Positions 8,781 to 17,104 of a stretch of DNA of 64,000 bases are shown here, in pieces. The position numbers were made by a program, and so were the translations under genes. The notes below the pieces were generated by a model, which saw nothing but the letters and a program-made list of their open reading frames with translations, did no database searches and was not told the DNA's origin. Origin of the DNA: Acidimicrobiia bacterium (GTDB lineage: Bacteria > Actinomycetota > Acidimicrobiia > Acidimicrobiales > Poriferisodalaceae); the NCBI GenBank assembly GCA_012960315.1, contig DUBN01000016.1, positions 74,553 through 138,552 of the forward strand, in the 5' to 3' direction. Position 1 is the stretch's first letter. Each line of letters begins with the position of its first letter.

Positions 8781-9416
8781 ATGAATGGGTGTGATGGCCT
8801 GCCACTTGTAGCGGTATTGGACTATGGCATTGGAAATTTACGGTCCGCTCAGAAGGGATTCGAACGGGCAGGCGCCGATGTTCGTCTAACCGCCGATCCC
8901 GGCCTCATTGCCGATGCCGCAGGTGTCGTTCTCCCCGGAGTTGGCCACTTTGGCACCTGTATGCGCGAGTTGAGGGCAGCAAAGCTTGACGGTTTGGCTC
9001 AATCAGCCATCGAATTAGGCGTTCCGTTTCTTGGAATTTGTGTCGGGATGCAGATGTTGTTCGAAGAATCAGAAGAAGCACCTGGAATTGAGGGGTTGGG
9101 CGTCTTACCCGGCATGGTTCGTCGCCTGCCTGACGGATTGACCAGGCCCCAAATGCAGTGGAACCAGCTAGACATCAGGCTTCCGGGGTGCCCACTACTC
9201 CAGGGAATAGAGGACCGTTCGTGGATGTACTTTGTTCACAGTTACGCCGTCGAAACTGACCCCGAACTAGTAATCGCCACCTGCGAATACGGAGTTGACC
9301 TTACAGCGATGGTCGGGAAAGGATCCTTGTGGGCAACGCAGTTTCACCCTGAGAAATCAGGCGCAAAAGGGCAATCCTTCGCCCAGAACTTTCTCCAGCA
9401 CCTCACCAGTTCATGA
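8781..9416 (+). CDS. hisH: Imidazole glycerol phosphate synthase, glutaminase subunit
   Basis: Class I glutamine amidotransferase subunit of 211 aa that delivers ammonia to HisF. Catalytic Cys is in FLGICVGMQ, and the His/Glu pair in TQFHPEKSG. The oxyanion-side PGVGHFG and the glutaminase core LDYGIGNLRS are also intact. A GAGGG ribosome-binding site lies 6 nt before the ATG. Its last codons overlap hisA (ATGA). Confidence 0.95.
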   Translation: MNGCDGLPLVAVLDYGIGNLRSAQKGFERAGADVRLTADPGLIADAAGVVLPGVGHFGTCMRELRAAKLDGLAQSAIELGVPFLGICVGMQMLFEESEEAPGIEGLGVLPGMVRRLPDGLTRPQMQWNQLDIRLPGCPLLQGIEDRSWMYFVHSYAVETDPELVIATCEYGVDLTAMVGKGSLWATQFHPEKSGAKGQSFAQNFLQHLTSS

Positions 9417-10150
9417 GTTTTGACCTCTACCCTGCGATCGATATACGGGACGGTCAGTGCGTCCGTCTTGTCCAAGGGGACTATGACCGCGAGATTCGAT
9501 ACCAGAATGACCCTGTAGAAGTAGCGCGTTCCTTTCAGGATGCAGGAGCACCGTGGATCCACGTCGTGGATCTTGATGCCGCCCGTTCCGGGGACCCTAA
9601 AAACCTCGAAACCGTAGGCGCCATAGCGAGGGCAGTAGACGTTCCAGTGCAAAGTGGAGGTGGAGTTAGAAGCGTTGAAGCTGCGATGGAGCTGTATCAA
9701 GTCGGTGTGTCTCGTTGTGTACTCGGGACGGCAGCCGTTGAAAACCCTGCGTTGGTCCAAGAATTAACAGAGATGGGACACCGGGTTGCCGTAGGTCTCG
9801 ATGTTCGAGGTGACCAAGTAGCAACCCGAGGTTGGGAAACGGACAGCGGCCAAAGCATCTTTGATTTGCTCCCCAGTTTCGAAAACGGTGGAGTTGACGC
9901 GGTAATAGTGACGCAGATCAATAGAGACGGAATGGGGATCGGACCCGATGTTGAGGGTCTCAGCGCTGTCCTTACCTCGACATCACTAGACGTGATTGCT
10001 AGTGGGGGAGTTGGATCCCTCCTCCACATTCGCCAGTTGGCGAAGTTGGAGGTCACCGGGCGACGCCTTGCTGGAATAATTGTTGGAAAGGCAATCCACG
10101 ATGGAGCTATCCAGGTTTCTGCCGCTATAGAAGCGACGGTGAATCAATGA
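9413..10150 (+). CDS. hisA: ProFAR isomerase
   Basis: TIM-barrel isomerase of 245 aa, acting on ProFAR before HisF. The N-terminal [14 protein letters not shown] holds the catalytic Asp, VDLDAA follows, and [14 protein letters not shown] holds the second catalytic Asp; phosphate sites are SGGGVRS and ASGGVGS. In many actinomycetes this enzyme (PriA) also does the TrpF reaction. Here a dedicated trpF is present at 21321, so a HisA-only role is expected but cannot be proven from motifs. Coupled to hisH and hisF by ATGA overlaps. Confidence 0.93.
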   Translation: MSFDLYPAIDIRDGQCVRLVQGDYDREIRYQNDPVEVARSFQDAGAPWIHVVDLDAARSGDPKNLETVGAIARAVDVPVQSGGGVRSVEAAMELYQVGVSRCVLGTAAVENPALVQELTEMGHRVAVGLDVRGDQVATRGWETDSGQSIFDLLPSFENGGVDAVIVTQINRDGMGIGPDVEGLSAVLTSTSLDVIASGGVGSLLHIRQLAKLEVTGRRLAGIIVGKAIHDGAIQVSAAIEATVNQ

Positions 10151-10917
10151 AGACAGTGCGAGTGATCCCGTGCCTTGACGTCGACGCTGGGCGGGTAGTC
10201 AAGGGAGTCAATTTTGTGTCGCTTCGAGATGCAGGGGACCCGGTGGAACTGGCTGCTCAGTATGACGAGCAAGGTGCAGACGAAATCATCTTTCTCGATA
10301 TCACTGCAAGTTCCGATAACCGCGAAACCATCGTTGACTTAGCTGAGAGAGCCGCTGAGCAGGTCTTCATACCCTTCACAATTGGCGGAGGAATTAGATC
10401 CGTAGACGACGCACGCCTGCTCCTGCGGGCGGGCGCCGACAAGGTGTCGGTGAACTCAGCTGCTGTTGCGCGCCCTGAGCTGATAACCGAGCTCGCAGAG
10501 TCGTTCGGCAGCCAATGCGTGGTGGTCGCTATAGATGCAAAATCAAATAACGACGAGACGTGGAATGTTTATGTCAAAGGAGGTCGAGAAGACACGGGTC
10601 TGGACGTGGTTGCCTGGGCAACTGAAGTGTCGCGCCGAGGAGCAGGTGAAATTCTCCTTACTTCGATGGATGGAGATGGGACACGAAGCGGTTATGACCT
10701 CGAACTCACCCGCTCCATTGCTGATGCAGTCACTGTTCCGGTCATCGCAAGTGGTGGTGTGGGTTCGCTTCAACATCTAATCGATGGAGCTATTGATGGT
10801 CACGCCGACGCGCTGCTCGCAGCATCAATCTTTCACTTTGGGGAGCACACCGTGTCGGAAGCTAAACGTGCGCTTCTCCAAGCCGGGGTAGCCGTTAGAC
10901 CGCCCGAAATTGATTGA
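10147..10917 (+). CDS. hisF: Imidazole glycerol phosphate synthase, cyclase subunit
   Basis: TIM-barrel cyclase, 256 aa, that with HisH makes IGP and AICAR. Motifs are [18 protein letters not shown] (first catalytic Asp), [36 protein letters not shown] (second catalytic Asp) and ASGGVGS. Last gene of the his operon; no hisI follows as it does in some actinobacteria. The next gene begins 30 bp later with its own -10 box. Confidence 0.96.
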   Translation: MKTVRVIPCLDVDAGRVVKGVNFVSLRDAGDPVELAAQYDEQGADEIIFLDITASSDNRETIVDLAERAAEQVFIPFTIGGGIRSVDDARLLLRAGADKVSVNSAAVARPELITELAESFGSQCVVVAIDAKSNNDETWNVYVKGGREDTGLDVVAWATEVSRRGAGEILLTSMDGDGTRSGYDLELTRSIADAVTVPVIASGGVGSLQHLIDGAIDGHADALLAASIFHFGEHTVSEAKRALLQAGVAVRPPEID

Positions 10918-10935
10918 TAGCTATCTGGGATCGGT

Positions 10936-10941
10936 TAGCTT
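10936..10941 (+). promoter_or_regulatory. -10 box (TAGCTT) of leaderless acyl-CoA ligase gene
   Basis: TAGCTT ends 6 nt before the ATG at 10948. The intervening CGAGGT is too close to the start to act as a ribosome-binding site. Confidence 0.4.
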
Positions 10942-10947
10942 CGAGGT

Positions 10948-12531
10948 ATGAGCTATCCAGGCACCTACGCGAACGAAAAACCTGATCATCCGGCTGTGAT
11001 CATGGCGGGTACAGGGGAGCATCTCTCCTACAGAGAACTCGACGATCGGTCCGCTCGCTTCGCACAATTGATGTGGAATGCCGGCCTACGCGCGGGCGAC
11101 CACGTCGCGATCTTTGCTGACAATCACATCAGATATTTCGAGGCCTATTGGGGTGCGCTCCGTAGCGGGTTGTTTTTCACAACCGTAAATCGTTTTTTGA
11201 CAGCGGAAGAAGCGTCATACATCGTTCGAGACTGCGAAGCGAAGGTGCTTGTGGCTAGCCAAGCAGTCAAAGAGGTTGCCGTTGAAATGCTTTCAAACAT
11301 AGGGACTTGCCCCATCCGTCTGATGTTTGATGGAGTTGCCGAGGGATACGAAAATTTTGAATCGGCGATTGCGAGCTACCCACCTGAACCGCTCCAGGAG
11401 CAGCCACGGGGATCAATGATGCTTTATAGCTCTGGAACCACGGGCCAACCCAAAGGCATTAAGCGAGCGCTTGACGGCTCACAGATCACCGACCCAGACC
11501 CGATTGGCTCGGGACTTGTGGGTGCATTATTTGGGATCAACAGCCAATCGGTTTATTTATCCCCAGCGCCGTTGTATCACTCCGCTCCGTTGGGTTTTAG
11601 CACCGGAACGCAGTCGCTCGGTGGAACGGTCATCGTTTTGGAAAAGTTCGACCCTCTGGATGCTCTTAAAGCGATAGAAAGCTATGGAGTCACCCACTCC
11701 CAATGGGTTCCGACGATGTTCACACGTATGTTGAAGCTGCCAGAGGCAGATCGCAACTGCCATGACTTATCTAGTCATCAGGTGGCTGTTCATGCGGCAG
11801 CACCATGCCCGATCGAAGTGAAGCATCAGATGTTGAGGTGGTGGGGGCCGATTCTGCACGAGTATTACGCTGGTACTGAACTGAACGGCTTTTGCTACGT
11901 AGGTCCACAAGATTGGATTGCTCATCCAGGGACCGTGGGAAAGCCCCTAATTGGGGCTATTCACATCTGTGACGACGATGGTGTAGAAGTTGAAGCTGAT
12001 GAGCCTGGGCTTATCTATTTCGAACGCGAGGAACAAGCTTTCGAGTACCACAACGCCCCTGAAAAGACCCGAAATTCGCAGCATCCCGACCATCGTTTGT
12101 GGACAACTCTGGGTGATGTTGGACGGGTTGATGAGGATGGGTTTCTTTACCTAACGGATCGCAAGTCGTTCATGATTATCTCCGGCGGAGTCAATATCTA
12201 CCCGCAAGAGATTGAGGACTGTTTGATTGTTCACCCTGAAGTAGCTGATGTTGCTGTATTTGGGGTACCCAATGCTGATTTCGGTGAAGAAGTAAAAGCG
12301 GTAGTCCAACCGGCAGAAGGAACAGAAGGAACACAAAATCTTGAGAGGCGATTACTCGACTATGCCCGTGAGCACATCGCCGCGTTCAAGGTCCCAAGAT
12401 CGGTCGACTTTCGAGATGAGCTGCCTCGGCTTCCCACAGGAAAATTGTATAAAAGGCTTCTTCGAGACGAGTATTGGAGCGACAGCTCAACCGCCCAAGT
12501 TTCTCCGATAGCGCGAATCACTGAGTCCTAA
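10948..12531 (+). CDS. Acyl-CoA synthetase (AMP-forming)
   Basis: ANL-superfamily ligase, 527 aa, activating a carboxylic acid to its CoA thioester via an acyl-AMP. Shown by the P-loop MLYSSGTTGQPKG, the aromatic-acid-side YYAGTELNG, LWTTLGDVGRVDEDGFLYL (ribose-binding Asp), the hinge DRKSFMIISGGVNIYPQEIED and the C-terminal catalytic Lys in LPTGKLYKR. Both domains are complete. Substrate cannot be told; length and motifs fit FadD-type ligases for medium- or long-chain acids. Sits alone between the his operon and a DUF1330 gene. Confidence 0.9.
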   Translation: MSYPGTYANEKPDHPAVIMAGTGEHLSYRELDDRSARFAQLMWNAGLRAGDHVAIFADNHIRYFEAYWGALRSGLFFTTVNRFLTAEEASYIVRDCEAKVLVASQAVKEVAVEMLSNIGTCPIRLMFDGVAEGYENFESAIASYPPEPLQEQPRGSMMLYSSGTTGQPKGIKRALDGSQITDPDPIGSGLVGALFGINSQSVYLSPAPLYHSAPLGFSTGTQSLGGTVIVLEKFDPLDALKAIESYGVTHSQWVPTMFTRMLKLPEADRNCHDLSSHQVAVHAAAPCPIEVKHQMLRWWGPILHEYYAGTELNGFCYVGPQDWIAHPGTVGKPLIGAIHICDDDGVEVEADEPGLIYFEREEQAFEYHNAPEKTRNSQHPDHRLWTTLGDVGRVDEDGFLYLTDRKSFMIISGGVNIYPQEIEDCLIVHPEVADVAVFGVPNADFGEEVKAVVQPAEGTEGTQNLERRLLDYAREHIAAFKVPRSVDFRDELPRLPTGKLYKRLLRDEYWSDSSTAQVSPIARITES

Positions 12532-12651
12532 GCGTCAGAATTTGTATCTCCTGTGAAGTCCTGAGGGGCGTCTCCTCGTATCGAACGTGGTTAGCGTAAA
12601 CGTCCTAGAGTCGGAGACACTTGCATCACGCAGGTGGACAATGGGGGCGAA

Positions 12652-12939
12652 ATGTCGGTTTATTTTGTTGTACAAGAGCAGGTCAATGATCCGGCTGGCC
12701 TGGAGAACTATATGAAAGCCGCTAGGGCATCTTCGCTTGGGCGAGGTCGAGCGCTTGTTGTCGACGACGACGTGCGTTCTATCGAAGGGGATTGGCATGG
12801 TTCGAGGTTGGTGATTCTCGAATTTGACGATGAGGAAGCCTTCCGAGACTGGTATGACTCTCCGGAGTACCAGGCGGCTTTGCCCTTGCGTCTGTCATCA
12901 ACGGATTCGCGTGGTGCTCTCGCAAAAGGGCTCGGTTAG
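12652..12939 (+). CDS. DUF1330 family protein
   Basis: A 95-aa ferredoxin-like (dimeric alpha-beta barrel) protein. The pattern YFVVQEQVNDPAGLENYM, then RALVVDDDVRSIEGDW and LVILEFDDEEAFRDWYDSPEYQ is typical of DUF1330, whose function is unknown. ATG 12652 with GGGGGCG upstream is preferred to the ATG at 12634. It lies about 70 bp before the metallo-beta-lactamase gene and may share its transcript. Confidence 0.8.
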   Translation: MSVYFVVQEQVNDPAGLENYMKAARASSLGRGRALVVDDDVRSIEGDWHGSRLVILEFDDEEAFRDWYDSPEYQAALPLRLSSTDSRGALAKGLG

Positions 12940-13012
12940 CTGGTGCTCGCCCGGTGCCGTTATAACCGAATTGAGCCTGCAGCAGGAAAGCTTTAACGAG
13001 GGGATCGACAAG

Positions 13013-13903
13013 ATGCAAACCTGGAATATCGGCGAAGCGAAAATTACCAAAGTTGTAGAAATGGAGCAGATGTGGCCGGGGTCGGCGGTGATACCCGATG
13101 CGAACTCAGCAGCGGTGCTCGAACACGACTGGATCTTGGGGCCGTTTGCGGACCGCGAAAATGGGCGGATCCGGCTTTCATTCCACGCTTTTTGTATCGA
13201 AATTGGCGATGAGAAAATCGTTGTTGACACTTGCGCCGGAAACGACAAGGCACGACCCAATTTTGACGCTCTGAGCAATCTTGATACAGATTTTATGCAA
13301 AAGATGACAGAAGCAGGGTTTGGCCCAGATGACGTTACCGCCGTGATCTGCACGCATCTTCACGTCGATCACGTTGGCTGGAATACGCGATTACTTAATG
13401 GGGTTTGGCAACCGACTTTCCCTAAAGCTCGCTATCTGTTCGGCGAGACTGAATGGGCTCACTGGCGCGTGGAACCTCAAGTTTATGGTGACGTTGTAGG
13501 GGACAGCATCCAACCCTGTATCGATGCTGGTTTAGCTGAACTTGTGCAAAGTGATATGCAACTAAATGACGCTATTTGGCTGGAACCAACCCCAGGTCAT
13601 ACTCCAGGCCATCACAGTGTTTGCATCTCATCGGGAGGAGAGGACGCGATCATCACCGGTGACCTATGTCATCATCCCATTCAATTTGAACTCCCTCACT
13701 GGTCAAGTGAACCTGATGTCGATAAACCAGCAGCGATTACCATGCGCCGGCGTTTCGCTGAGCGATACTGCGATGATCACACGTTGATTCTGGGAACGCA
13801 TTTTGGAGGTCCCTCGTGTGGGTACCTTCGGCCCTTAGGTAATTCGTGGTGGTTGGACTCCAAGGGTTTCGCGGATCTTGACGACAATCTCCCAAATGGC
13901 TAA
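13013..13903 (+). CDS. Metallo-beta-lactamase-fold hydrolase
   Basis: Zinc hydrolase of 296 aa. The core motif is THLHVDHVGWN (HxHxDH), followed by PTPGHTPGHHS (third His ligand), TGDLCHHP (bridging Asp) and LGTHFGG (last His). The sequence around the core resembles lactonase-type members with an N-terminal strand WNIGEAKITKVVEME. Substrate unknown. The start at ATG 13013 has an ACGAGGGG ribosome-binding site; the longer reading overlaps the DUF1330 gene out of frame. Confidence 0.85.
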   Translation: MQTWNIGEAKITKVVEMEQMWPGSAVIPDANSAAVLEHDWILGPFADRENGRIRLSFHAFCIEIGDEKIVVDTCAGNDKARPNFDALSNLDTDFMQKMTEAGFGPDDVTAVICTHLHVDHVGWNTRLLNGVWQPTFPKARYLFGETEWAHWRVEPQVYGDVVGDSIQPCIDAGLAELVQSDMQLNDAIWLEPTPGHTPGHHSVCISSGGEDAIITGDLCHHPIQFELPHWSSEPDVDKPAAITMRRRFAERYCDDHTLILGTHFGGPSCGYLRPLGNSWWLDSKGFADLDDNLPNG

Positions 13904-13937
13904 TTGTCTCCTGACAGGTTGAGGCAAGCCATACAGC

Positions 13938-13990
13938 TTGACATATTTGAGACGAGCGGTCGTGATCCCGGTCAGCCTTGAAATATTTGA
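13938..13990. repeat. Pair of AT-rich direct repeats (TTGAMATATTTGA) 40 bp apart
   Basis: TTGACATATTTGA at 13938-13950 and TTGAAATATTTGA at 13978-13990 match in 12 of 13 positions with a 40-bp period, about four helical turns. They sit in the 133-bp convergent gap between the hydrolase and the helicase. Function unknown. Confidence 0.4.
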
Positions 13991-14036
13991 AAGAACTCGG
14001 GTACGCGGGCGCGCCCCAGTCCGAACGACACTGAGA

Positions 14037-15443
14037 TCAGCGGTGAGAGCGAGCCTTATTGGAGTGAGATCGTTTTTTGCTATTGCCCGACGATCTGTTG
14101 TGGCTGTTAGCGCGGCCGGCCGGCCCTGTGCGTTGCCCGTTTCGATGTTTGGAAGTTGTACTGTGCGACTTCTTCCCCTGGGGCTTTCGATTCCTCTTTT
14201 GACCGGCTGAGTTATTCGACGAGTTTGTTTGCTTTCCCTTTTGCGGGCGTTGAGTCTGAGAATTTTGGGAATCGTTGTTTCGATTCTGAGACTTCGTCGT
14301 GAGAAGTTTTGGGGGAGAGTCGCTTAGCTCCTCGAAGGCAGGTTTCGATAGCGGAACTTGGAGGCCAAGTTTTCTTTGCAGCAGCTTCACCGATTTATGT
14401 TGGGAGCGATCCACGAAAGATACAACCACACCGGTAGCGCCAGCACGGGCCGTTCGGCCGCTTCGATGGAGGTAAGCCTTGTGATCTTCAGGTGGGTCGA
14501 AATGCAACACACATGAGACATCGTCAATGTGAAGACCTCGAGCTGCGACGTCGGTCGCGATGAGGGCCAACGCTTGACCGTCTGTGAATTGTTTAAGCGA
14601 GCGATCGCGTTGGCTTTGTGAACGTGCACCGTGAATTGCAACGGCTTCGACACCGCTACGTTTCAGTTGCTTTGTAACGCGATCGACACCGTGTCGAGTC
14701 CGAACGAACACCACAGTCTTACCGCTATTTCGGATAACTTTGGTGGCTTGCTCGACGCGTTCGCTGCGGTCAACTTCCCAAAAGAAATGAGTCATTGAAC
14801 CGACATCTGGTGTCGACGGTCCAACTTCGTGACGCACAGGATTGTTCTGGTAATCGCGAGTGAGGGTTGCGACATCTCCATCGAGTGTCGCTGAGAACAA
14901 GAGTGTTTGCCTTCTTGAGGAAGTGAGATCAAGAAGCTTGCGGACCTCGGGCAAAAAACCCATGTCCGCCATGCGGTCGGCTTCGTCAACAACGACGGTC
15001 TCTACATCCCCGAGAGTCAACGCTTTTCGGTCGATCAGATCGCGGAGTCGCCCAGGGCAGGCGATCACAACATCCACACACTTGGCGAGTTGTTGGATCT
15101 GGCGGTTGATGTTGGTTCCGCCATAAGCCGACATAACCCACAAATTCTTCGTTCGTGCTAGGGGTCGGAGATCATTAGCGATTTGCTCAGCCAATTCTCG
15201 GGTCGGCACTAGGACTAAAGCACGCGGAGATCGCGGCTTAGAACTAACTGTGTGGGCAATTAGCGGAATGCCGAAAGCAATAGTTTTCCCTGAACCAGTG
15301 GGAGCGCGACCACAGATATCTCGACGGGCTAAGGCGTCAGGGATTGTCGCAGTTTGTATCTCAAATGGAACATCGATACCGGACTTTGCCAACACACGCG
15401 TCAGCGACTCGGACACACCGAGTTCTATAAAAGATGTACTCAC
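14037..15443 (-). CDS. DEAD-box ATP-dependent RNA helicase
   Basis: RhlE/CsdA-like RNA helicase of 468 aa. Motifs in order: Q-motif region FEIQTATIPDAL, Walker A APTGSGKT, PTRELAEQ, CPGRLRDL, VVDEADRMADMGF (DEAD box), FSATL, VVFVRTRHGVD, ATDVAARGLHIDD and HRSGRTARAG. After residue 375 the tail is rich in Ser, Asn, Gln, Lys and Arg, a disordered RNA-binding tail. GTG 15443 has an AAGGA ribosome-binding site. A TACCCT box on the minus strand at 15527-15532 would give a leader of about 75 nt, which is long for this genome. Confidence 0.93.
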   Translation of the reverse strand: MSTSFIELGVSESLTRVLAKSGIDVPFEIQTATIPDALARRDICGRAPTGSGKTIAFGIPLIAHTVSSKPRSPRALVLVPTRELAEQIANDLRPLARTKNLWVMSAYGGTNINRQIQQLAKCVDVVIACPGRLRDLIDRKALTLGDVETVVVDEADRMADMGFLPEVRKLLDLTSSRRQTLLFSATLDGDVATLTRDYQNNPVRHEVGPSTPDVGSMTHFFWEVDRSERVEQATKVIRNSGKTVVFVRTRHGVDRVTKQLKRSGVEAVAIHGARSQSQRDRSLKQFTDGQALALIATDVAARGLHIDDVSCVLHFDPPEDHKAYLHRSGRTARAGATGVVVSFVDRSQHKSVKLLQRKLGLQVPLSKPAFEELSDSPPKLLTTKSQNRNNDSQNSQTQRPQKGKQTNSSNNSAGQKRNRKPQGKKSHSTTSKHRNGQRTGPAGRANSHNRSSGNSKKRSHSNKARSHR

Positions 15444-15744
15444 GTATTCCTTGCTAAGGACCGGTCGCAGCGCCAGCGGAGCAGGCAGGGGGAAAAAGGT
15501 ACGAGCGGTCCGTTCTCTCGCAAGGCAGGGTACAGGTCTGCCTAGGTAGCGAGATAGTTCTCTAGGGAGTTATTTCAAACACCACGGCAGATGTCCCTCG
15601 CCGATCTAGATGCATACGATCTAAACGGACAAAGAATCTTGTGTTCTTTCACATTTGGGGAACAAGTTGAAGTTGCTGCCCTGACCCAAGAGGATTGCCA
15701 GGCCCGGGAGCGCGTAACTTGTGCTCCAAGTTCAGGAGGCGACA
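15444..15744. other. Intergenic region, no gene seen
   Basis: Divergent 301-bp spacer. It holds the presumed helicase leader and -10 box (TACCCT, minus strand, 15527-15532) and, near 15736, the ribosome-binding site of the DCC gene. I see no ORF, repeat or RNA structure that I can support. Confidence 0.5.
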
Positions 15745-16065
15745 GTGCTGGTCTATGACGGAGAATGCGACTTTTGTTGTCGATGCGCTAATTGGTTGAA
15801 AAAAAGGGCGGACTTTCCGATGAGTTCGGGCACCGAGGACGATTTGAGAAGCCTCGGACTCTCCCGCATAGAGGCAAAACGTTCCGTCTGGTGGATCAAC
15901 GAAAACGAACGTCTAGCTGGGCATGAAGCAATCGGACGAGCCCTCCAGGGAGTTGGAGGAGTCTGGGGGTTGTTGGGGCGGGCGATGACGATTACACCCA
16001 TTTCATGGGTCGCCTTCGCTGTTTACCGTCGAGTCGCAGCGAATCGACACCGATTCAACAAGTAA
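15745..16065 (+). CDS. DCC-motif (DUF393) thiol-disulfide oxidoreductase-like protein
   Basis: A 106-aa thioredoxin-like protein of the DUF393 (YuxK/DCC) family. It has VLVYDGECDFCCRCANWL with the C-x2-C motif, a mid-protein WWINENERLAGHEAI strand-helix, and ends WVAFAVYRRVAANRHR, a typical C-terminal helix. GTG 15745 is chosen because AGGAGG lies 6 nt upstream and the family starts at this strand; the GTG at 15721 has no such site. Converges on the hydrolase with an 11-bp gap. Confidence 0.8.
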   Translation: MLVYDGECDFCCRCANWLKKRADFPMSSGTEDDLRSLGLSRIEAKRSVWWINENERLAGHEAIGRALQGVGGVWGLLGRAMTITPISWVAFAVYRRVAANRHRFNK

Positions 16066-16076
16066 AGGAGCCGCTG

Positions 16077-16721
16077 TCAGGAGTCAATAATTTTTTTCAC
16101 GAACGCAGCGGTCGCTTCGCTTACTGGTTTCGAGGATCCCATGAGGAAGTGATCGCCACCATCAATGATTGACAACGAAGTGGAATCCCAAGAGTGGGAG
16201 ATAGTCGCTGCTTCGTCAGGGGACCGGTATTGATCGTGCTGAGGCACCAATAGCAAGGTTGGACGTTCATCGTGGCCTGCTGGCATCTGTTGGGGTTTAA
16301 GTAACGAAAGAGGTGCAGCAATACCAACCCAGCCAGCGAGGTTCGAATGATCAGTTGACAACGAGACATCAGCTCCAAAAGAATACCCGACAGAAATTAT
16401 GGGAATTGAGTCCCCCAACGAACCCGCGTAAGTAAACGCAGCTTCGGCATCAAGTCTCTCCAATTCTCCTTTGCCGTGTGTGCCTTCGGATACTCCAGCA
16501 CCACGAAAGTTGTACCTGAGAGTTCCGATGGAGCTTTCGGGCAGAGACTCAAAGAGTGACTGAATAACGTTGTTGCGCATGTCCCCGCCGTACAACGGAT
16601 GGGGGTGTGAAAGCACAGCGATCGCTTGAATTTGTGCAGGCAGGAGAAATTCTGCCTCCAATTCAAAGCCGTCGCTAGTGGTAAAAATGGTCGTTTGAGG
16701 GAAACCGACTTCCGCGTTCAT
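16077..16721 (-). CDS. Alpha/beta hydrolase
   Basis: Serine hydrolase, 214 aa, with HPHPLYGGDMRNNV (oxyanion-hole loop), LRYNFRGAGVSEGTHGKGE, the nucleophile elbow VGYSFGADVSL, the acid in LLLVPQHDQYR and the catalytic His in IDGGDHFLMG. These are the marks of the small dienelactone-hydrolase-like group with unknown substrate. The longer reading from 16898 overlaps the GroES-like gene and adds unrelated residues. ATG 16721 has a TACCGT box 8 nt upstream that is one half of a palindrome shared with the divergent gene. Confidence 0.85.
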   Translation of the reverse strand: MNAEVGFPQTTIFTTSDGFELEAEFLLPAQIQAIAVLSHPHPLYGGDMRNNVIQSLFESLPESSIGTLRYNFRGAGVSEGTHGKGELERLDAEAAFTYAGSLGDSIPIISVGYSFGADVSLSTDHSNLAGWVGIAAPLSLLKPQQMPAGHDERPTLLLVPQHDQYRSPDEAATISHSWDSTSLSIIDGGDHFLMGSSKPVSEATAAFVKKIIDS

Positions 16722-16729
16722 GACTAGAG

Positions 16730-16739
16730 ACGGTACCGT
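16730..16739. promoter_or_regulatory. Palindromic bidirectional -10 element (ACGGTACCGT)
   Basis: This perfect 10-bp palindrome contains TACCGT on both strands: 16734-16739 on the plus strand, 6 nt before GTG 16746, and 16735-16730 on the minus strand, 8 nt before ATG 16721. Both genes lack ribosome-binding sites. The two starts are only 24 bp apart, so two opposite promoters would share the same DNA and compete. Confidence 0.55.
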
Positions 16740-16745
16740 GCGTCT

Positions 16746-17099
16746 GTGGCCGCAGAACCGAGCGACGAATCCAACGACCAAAATCCGAAACGTCCGATCA
16801 AGATGCTGCACGACCGCATCTTGGTTCGGATGCCCACAGATGAGGCTGAACGGCGCAGTAGCGGTGGAATCTTGATCCCCGCTACCGCTCAGCAACAAAA
16901 ACGTTTGGTATGGGGCGAGGTGGTAGGAGCTGGACCGAATGTTCGTAGCGCGGAGGAAGGCGACCAGGTCTTATTCAGTCCAGAAGATCGATATGAAGTC
17001 GAAGTGCATGGCGATGACTTCCTCATCTTGCGTGAGCGTGATGTCCACGCGATTGCGGCGCCGCGCGTGGAGCCCGGTAGCACTGGTCTTTACCTCTGA
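16746..17099 (+). CDS. GroES/Cpn10-family co-chaperonin-like protein
   Basis: 117 aa with a GroES fold: KMLHDRILVRMP at the start of the barrel, SSGGILIP mobile-loop region, VWGEVVGAGPN, EEGDQVLFSPED, and VEVHGDDFLILRERDVHAI at the end. It has extra residues at both ends compared with GroES (about 97 aa). No groEL is adjacent, so it is probably a secondary co-chaperonin-like protein rather than the main GroES. Start GTG 16746 is leaderless, fed by the shared palindromic promoter. trpEG follows after 5 bp. Confidence 0.8.
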   Translation: MAAEPSDESNDQNPKRPIKMLHDRILVRMPTDEAERRSSGGILIPATAQQQKRLVWGEVVGAGPNVRSAEEGDQVLFSPEDRYEVEVHGDDFLILRERDVHAIAAPRVEPGSTGLYL

Positions 17100-17104
17100 T
17101 CAAC

